Source: CAZCBD01 sp964496755
Lineage (GTDB): Bacteria > Bacteroidota > Ignavibacteria > Ignavibacteriales > Melioribacteraceae
NCBI GenBank assembly: GCA_964496755.1
Contig: CAZCBD010000105.1
Coordinates: 1 to 9,993 of the forward strand
Direction of reading: 5' to 3'
DNA: 9,993 nt
Notes under the pieces: model-generated
Database searches by the model: none
Seen by the model: the letters and a program-made list of their open reading frames with translations, nothing else
Told to the model about the DNA's origin: nothing
Program-made: the position numbers and the translations under genes
In this document: positions 7,322-9,993 of the stretch, one piece after another
Layout: each line of letters starts with the position of its first letter
Numbering within the stretch: the stretch's first letter is position 1

Positions 7322-7322
7322 G

Positions 7323-7631
7323 TTAATTACTTTTTGCCTTAACGATATATTCTTTATCTAATAATTTGTGACCTTCGAATACAGTCAACACTTCAATGGA
7401 ATTTTTCTTAACTAGATAAACAATTCTATAATTTTTATAAATTAGTTCTCTAATTTGTTCAAAAGAAAGTTCTGGAACAACCCTACCTTTTTTAGGGCAA
7501 AGTACAAGGGCTTCAACAAGAGAAATTAGTTTGTCAGTAAATTTAAAAGCGGCAGTTGGATTATCTTGAGAAATGTAATCTTCAATTTCTTGAATATTGA
7601 AAAGAGCTTCTTTTGTCCATTTAATCTTCAT
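7323..7631 (-). CDS. RelE/ParE-superfamily toxin of a type II toxin-antitoxin pair
   Basis: A 102-residue protein with the compact RelE/ParE pattern. A Lys-Trp-rich first strand (MKIKWTKEA) is followed by two helices with IEDYISQDNPTAAFKF. A central GRVVPEL and an RELIYKNYRIVY strand come next, and then a final VLTVFEGHKLL strand. Members either cleave ribosome-bound mRNA (RelE) or poison DNA gyrase (ParE); the sequence alone does not decide which. Its ATG overlaps the antitoxin stop by 4 bases (ATGA), so the antitoxin is made first. One base after the TAA an attC-like site begins, as expected for the gene of an integron cassette. Only weakly similar to the other toxin in this array, so not a recent duplicate. 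Confidence 0.88.
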   Translation of the reverse strand: MKIKWTKEALFNIQEIEDYISQDNPTAAFKFTDKLISLVEALVLCPKKGRVVPELSFEQIRELIYKNYRIVYLVKKNSIEVLTVFEGHKLLDKEYIVKAKSN

Positions 7632-7918
7632 AATGCTTTTGTAGCTCTACGTTTTTTTAACTGATTTTTTAATTGATTTGTAGTAAGAAGATTCCCTTGT
7701 TCAGAGTCAGATAATCCACGTGAAATAGCATCTATAAATAATTTGGTTTCTCTAAGTTTATCAAATTCTTTTGGGGAGATTAAAACTCCGGCTGGTTTTC
7801 CATTTTGAGTAATAATAAGAGAATTTTTATTAACTTGAATATCCTTAAGATATTTAGCAAGACTAGCTTTAAATTGACCAACTGGAATTATATCATTAGA
7901 TATTGAAATATTTTTCAT
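7628..7918 (-). CDS. Phd/YefM-family antitoxin
   Basis: A 96-residue antitoxin. The N-terminal part (about 10-60) has the Phd/YefM DNA-binding fold pattern: VGQFKASLAKYLKDIQ, then SLIITQNGKPAGVLISPKEF. The Lys-rich C-terminal third (LKNQLKKRRATKAL) should be the flexible toxin-binding tail. It neutralises the RelE/ParE toxin encoded next, with which it overlaps by 4 bases, and very likely represses its own promoter together with the toxin. AAGG lies about 8 bases before the ATG. A perfect 16-base palindrome-like element lies 37 bases upstream. Confidence 0.88.
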   Translation of the reverse strand: MKNISISNDIIPVGQFKASLAKYLKDIQVNKNSLIITQNGKPAGVLISPKEFDKLRETKLFIDAISRGLSDSEQGNLLTTNQLKNQLKKRRATKAL

Positions 7919-7954
7919 TTTAGAACCTTATAATAATGACGTAAAAACATACAG

Positions 7955-7970
7955 AATATAGCTCTATATT
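7955..7970. promoter_or_regulatory. Candidate operator of the Phd/RelE-ParE cassette
   Basis: AATATAG (7955-7961) and CTATATT (7964-7970) form a perfect 7-bp inverted repeat with a 2-base gap, 37 bases before the antitoxin start. Its position and symmetry fit an operator for the antitoxin-toxin complex. No experimental basis; inferred from placement. Confidence 0.45.
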
Positions 7971-7994
7971 ACGACATTGTCAATGCTAAATAAC

Positions 7995-8210
7995 ACATAA
8001 CGGTGTTGCACAAATAACCCGTTCGCCCAAAAGTGCGATGACAAGTAAGCAACTTTTAAAGAGCAGTGTTTATTTTTCCTTTAGGTAAGCACAGCAACTA
8101 AATTTACATTACACAGCTCCCAATCTAACGGGAAGCCGAGTTAGCAAACCAAACTTAAAACTAATATAAAACCCGCGTGAGTAATGCGGTCAAGTTGATT
8201 TGGGTTATAT
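7995..8210 (-). repeat. attC-like site 3 (216 bp), after second relE/parE
   Basis: On the minus strand R'' is ATATAAC (8210-8204), 9 bases after the toxin stop codon, with the L'' arm ATCAACTTGACCGC. R' is GTTATGT (8001-7995). Its inner arm reads ATAACCCGTTCGCC on the plus strand near 8014, similar but not identical to site 4 (ATAAGGCGTCCGCC). The centre is the second copy of the 140-bp repeat. Confidence 0.62.
8062..8201. repeat. 140-bp perfect direct repeat, copy 2
   Basis: Identical to 7171-7310 at every position. Identity stops abruptly on both sides: towards lower coordinates only a few more bases match before the two sites diverge, and towards higher coordinates copy 1 has about two extra bases before GGTTATAT. 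Confidence 0.93.
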
Positions 8211-8219
8211 GGCTCTATA

Positions 8220-8546
8220 TTATTCTCGCATTAATCTTTCTTCTAATAATTTCTGCATATCTCGTCTTCCGTCTAATACTGCATGCACAAAAACTACTTT
8301 TTCAATTACTTGATAAATAATTCTAAATGGTTTGTAATATATTTCTAAAAAATCTTCTATGCTTAATAATTTTAGTTCTGATGGGATATGTCCTCGATTC
8401 GAAAATTCTTGGAGAGATGATATTTTCTCAATTAACTTCGAATATATTTTATCTGCGTTTTCTTCACAATCGTTAAAATAGATATATTTATAAATTTCAA
8501 GTAAATCATCTTCTGCTGATTTTATTATATTAACTTTGAACTTCAT
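8220..8546 (-). CDS. RelE/ParE-family toxin
   Basis: About 108 residues with a clear RelE/ParE pattern: an N-terminal strand (FKVNIIKSAEDDLLEI), a helix pair, RGHIPSEL, KPFRIIYQV and a C-terminal VLDGRRDMQKLL followed by a helix ending RLMRE. The DGRRDMQ ending is typical of a widespread RelE/ParE subgroup. I chose the ATG at 8546; an in-frame GTG three codons earlier (8555) is also possible. The gene overlaps the Phd antitoxin by 17 or 26 bases. Molecular target (mRNA or gyrase) not decidable from sequence. It sits just before attC-like site 3. Confidence 0.88.
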   Translation of the reverse strand: MKFKVNIIKSAEDDLLEIYKYIYFNDCEENADKIYSKLIEKISSLQEFSNRGHIPSELKLLSIEDFLEIYYKPFRIIYQVIEKVVFVHAVLDGRRDMQKLLEERLMRE

Positions 8547-8832
8547 TTTGTTCACGTTTGAATTTATTAATTTTTGTTTTCATATTTTTTACGGATGTTT
8601 GAAGTGGTTTATATTTGCCAAGTTTGATTTCTTTTCCACTTAACGCAAGGATTTTTAAGAGAGCAATGCTTTCTTGAGTTTTTTCAAAAACTTTTACATC
8701 TTGAAGGACAACCTTGGCTTCACCATTGTGAGTTATAACTAAAGTTCTCTGATTGTTAGCTACATCTTTAATTAATTTTGAGGCATGAGCTTTTAGATAA
8801 CTAATTGGTTTTATTGATTCACTATATTTCAT
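8530..8832 (-). CDS. Phd/YefM-family antitoxin
   Basis: A 100-residue antitoxin. The Phd/YefM core is at about 8-60: ISYLKAHASKLIKDVANN, then TLVITHNGEAKVVLQD, an arrangement very characteristic of the family. The last 35 residues are Lys-rich and likely wrap the toxin. AAAGG lies 8 bases before the ATG. The 3' end overlaps the toxin gene. An imperfect inverted repeat at 8854-8882 upstream is a candidate operator for autorepression. It is clearly different in sequence from the other Phd in the array, so the two modules should not neutralise each other by default. Confidence 0.9.
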   Translation of the reverse strand: MKYSESIKPISYLKAHASKLIKDVANNQRTLVITHNGEAKVVLQDVKVFEKTQESIALLKILALSGKEIKLGKYKPLQTSVKNMKTKINKFKREQNEVQS

Positions 8833-8853
8833 TTTAATACCTTTCTTTTTGAT

Positions 8854-8882
8854 AGACTATAATATAATCCATATAATGGTCT
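8854..8882. promoter_or_regulatory. Candidate operator of the second Phd/RelE-ParE cassette
   Basis: AGACTATAATAT (8854-8865) and ATATAATGGTCT (8871-8882) are inverted repeats matching at 10 of 12 positions with a 5-base gap, about 22 bases upstream of the antitoxin start. The element probably overlaps the promoter; inferred from placement. Confidence 0.42.
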
Positions 8883-8903
8883 GATGCAATATAAAAATAA
8901 ATC

Positions 8904-9114
8904 CATAAACGGCGTTGCGATTAAGCTATCCGCTCCGAAAAGCACCAATAATTTTGTGCAACACCAAATTTAATTTATAATTTGCCCGCCATATCTTTTG
9001 GCGAGTTTGATCTATTTGCCAAACCCAAATAAAAATAAGAATACGTAAATACGAACTAAAGTAAACCAAAATAACTGAAGCGAAAACGCGGTCGGGTTGA
9101 GCGGCTGGTTATGT
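8904..9114 (-). repeat. attC-like site 2 (211 bp), after vapC
   Basis: On the minus strand R'' is ACATAAC (9114-9108), 7 bases after the vapC stop. It is followed by CAGCCGCTCAACCCGACCGCG, an arm closely resembling classical attC L'' regions. R' is GTTTATG (8910-8904), preceded by an inner arm that reads TTAAGCTATCCGC on the plus strand. A small hairpin CGCCA/TGGCG lies inside near 8982-8998. Its centre is unrelated to the 140-bp repeat of sites 3 and 4. Confidence 0.6.
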
Positions 9115-9121
9115 GCGGTTT

Positions 9122-9517
9122 TTATTTATTATATACCTTTAGATTAAGAAATTTATTAAATGGATCAAAGTCTCTATCATTATGTAATAATGTAAATTTG
9201 TTTTGAATGCAAAAGGTTGCAATCATAGTGTCAATTGTTTTTCTAACAGTAATACCTTTTTTCCTTAAAAAGCGATAGTTCTTAGCACTTTGAATTGCTA
9301 TTTCTTTGCCTCCAATATCAAAGCAAGGAAATGATAGGAGAATTGTTTTTGCTTTTTGGAATTCTTTTTCACTTCTAAATCCTTGTAGAACTTCAGTTAA
9401 AACATAATCACCAATAACAACAAGTTCTTTCCCAAGCATTGAGTCTAAAACTTCAACTTGCCAATTATTTTTACCGTTAAAATAATCAATGAGTACAGTG
9501 GTGTCTAAAAATATCAT
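9122..9517 (-). CDS. vapC: VapC-family PIN-domain ribonuclease toxin
   Basis: A 131-residue PIN-domain toxin, a Mg2+-dependent RNase that usually cuts tRNA or rRNA. The acidic active-site set is visible: Asp5 (FLDTTVLIDYF), Glu42 (LTEVLQGF), Asp96 (TIDTMIA) and Asp114/Asp116 (LLHNDRDFDPF). The length is normal and no key residue is missing. The ATG shares one base with the vapB stop (TAATG), so translation is coupled. An attC-like site starts 7 bases past its stop, marking it as the 3' gene of a cassette. The exact RNA target is unknown. Confidence 0.94.
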   Translation of the reverse strand: MIFLDTTVLIDYFNGKNNWQVEVLDSMLGKELVVIGDYVLTEVLQGFRSEKEFQKAKTILLSFPCFDIGGKEIAIQSAKNYRFLRKKGITVRKTIDTMIATFCIQNKFTLLHNDRDFDPFNKFLNLKVYNK

Positions 9518-9708
9518 TAATCCATTCTCATTTTTTCAATATCACCGTCCCACTTTAATTTCCCACGAAGTGATTTTAATTTAGCTTGTTTTTTGATGCT
9601 AATTAATGTTTTTAATCCTTCTTCAACAACTTCTTTTTTAGTTTTTAAGCCAGTTAATTTAAGAGCAAGATTCATTAACTTATCATCAATTACAATATTA
9701 GTTCTCAT
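9517..9708 (-). CDS. vapB: VapB-family antitoxin
   Basis: A 63-residue antitoxin. The N-terminal half, MRTNIVIDDKLMNLALKLTG then LKTKKEVVEEGLKTL, is the ribbon-helix-helix-type DNA-binding pattern of the VapB family (MRTNIxIDDxL opening). The C-terminal half with SLRGKLKWDGD is the toxin-binding tail usual for this family. It should bind VapC and repress the shared promoter. GAGG lies 7 bases before the ATG. A 7-bp inverted repeat at 9726-9754 upstream is the likely operator. Confidence 0.93.
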   Translation of the reverse strand: MRTNIVIDDKLMNLALKLTGLKTKKEVVEEGLKTLISIKKQAKLKSLRGKLKWDGDIEKMRMD

Positions 9709-9725
9709 TTTTACCTCTTTATATG

Positions 9726-9754
9726 ATGTGTAATAATAGTAAAAATATACACAT
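9726..9754. promoter_or_regulatory. Candidate VapB(C) operator
   Basis: ATGTGTA (9726-9732) and TACACAT (9748-9754) form a perfect 7-bp inverted repeat with a 15-base gap, 18 bases upstream of the vapB start. The spacing suits a ribbon-helix-helix repressor dimer pair over the promoter; inferred from position. Confidence 0.48.
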
Positions 9755-9786
9755 TATGTTAATCCTATGCAAATTATTTTTTGAGT

Positions 9787-9975
9787 ACATAACGGTCCGA
9801 GCTTAAGTTGCAGCCAAGAACGAGAAAGCTTCATTTTAAGACTCAGCCAAATTTATTAACAAAATTTTAATTACAGTACTACTTTTAACAAATACAAATA
9901 CGCGTTAGTCCAAAGCCAAAAATTTATTCAAACGATCAAAGCGTATACGCTGTCAACTTGAAGCGATTGTTAGGT
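9787..9975 (-). repeat. attC-like site 1 (189 bp) of the preceding cassette
   Basis: On the minus strand R'' is ACCTAAC (9975-9969, exact RYYYAAC) and R' is GTTATGT (9793-9787). The inner arms pair well: on the plus strand AAGTTGCAGC (9805-9814) faces GCTGTCAACTT (9949-9959), complementary except for one unpaired T at 9953. In known attC sites such an extrahelical T lies in the bottom strand on the L'' side. That makes the minus strand the top strand and agrees with gene direction. The gene this site belongs to lies beyond the right edge. The 18 bases after 9975 hold nothing recognisable. Confidence 0.66.
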
Positions 9976-9993
9976 AGCACTTATAAACATTGA

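Larger units (their letters stand above)
6525..9975 (-). mobile_element. Integron-type gene-cassette array (distal end), four cassettes, no integrase in window
   Basis: On the minus strand, short gene units alternate with related attC-like sites. Using the G^TT of each R' box as boundary, the cassettes are: vapBC (about 9792-8910), phd-relE/parE (about 8909-8001), phd-relE/parE (about 8000-7102) and SRPBCC (about 7101-6531). All genes point the same way, and the sites begin within 1-12 bases of the stop codons, as in integron cassettes. The site polarity, with L'' nearest the gene stop, agrees with that direction. An integrase and attI, if present, should therefore be to the right of 9993. 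Toxin-antitoxin cassettes are a known feature of sedentary chromosomal integrons. Alternative: a family of non-mobile intergenic repeats near TA genes; the excess length of the sites is the main argument for caution. Confidence 0.68.

Noticed and set aside
7171..8201. CRISPR array or insertion-sequence copies as explanation for the 140-bp repeat
   Set aside because: There are only two copies, 891 bp apart, with genes between them. No spacer pattern, no transposase and no terminal inverted repeats with target duplications are present. The copies lie inside attC-like sites.

Overview
The window looks like a low-GC chromosome from the Bacteroidota/Chlorobiota/Ignavibacteriota side of the FCB group. 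The best marker is a 286-residue primary sigma factor that lacks the long N-terminal region 1.1, opens with a KITKQFTNRES-type segment and ends SRSKNLKVYLG. Its RLPLNRVGAL stretch leans towards Chlorobiota/Ignavibacteriota rather than classical Bacteroidia, but this is inference. Clear Shine-Dalgarno sequences (GGAG, AGAGG, AAAGG) point the same way.

Layout. (1) 1-1470, plus strand: the 3' end of a rhomboid intramembrane protease, then rpoD with a TTG start and a strong intrinsic terminator. (2) 1472-6396, minus strand: a sulfated-glycan operon read right to left. It holds a 33-codon ORF of unknown nature, a GH35 beta-galactosidase lipoprotein, a wrecked sulfatase gene (signal-peptide start and C-terminus only), an anaerobic sulfatase-maturing radical SAM enzyme (anSME), and an intact serine-type sulfatase. 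The ATGA overlaps sulfatase remnant/anSME and anSME/sulfatase show that this was a tightly coupled three-gene unit. The anSME would convert Ser83 of the intact sulfatase to formylglycine. The sulfatase and beta-galactosidase would then trim a sulfated galactose-containing glycan outside the cytoplasm.

(3) 6525-9993, minus strand: what looks like the distal end of an integron gene-cassette array. Four attC-like sites (9787-9975, 8904-9114, 7995-8210, 7096-7321) and one much-reduced site (6525-6555) separate four compact cassettes. These are VapB-VapC, Phd/YefM-RelE/ParE, a second Phd/YefM-RelE/ParE, and an SRPBCC-family gene broken by two single-base frameshifts. Each site starts within about 1-12 bases of the upstream stop codon and carries RYYYAAC/GTTRRRY-like ends with imperfectly complementary inner arms. 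Site 9787-9975 has a single unpaired T that sets the polarity and agrees with gene direction. No integrase lies in the window. By polarity it should lie to the right of 9993, unless this is a cluster of attC sites without an integrase.

The most unusual points are: the attC-like sites are oversized (189-226 bp); two of them share a 140-bp perfectly identical core while their R'-side arms are diverged; and the array ends in a collapsed 31-bp site next to the glycan operon. Toxin-antitoxin cassettes are a known means of stabilising large cassette arrays, which fits three TA modules in a row.
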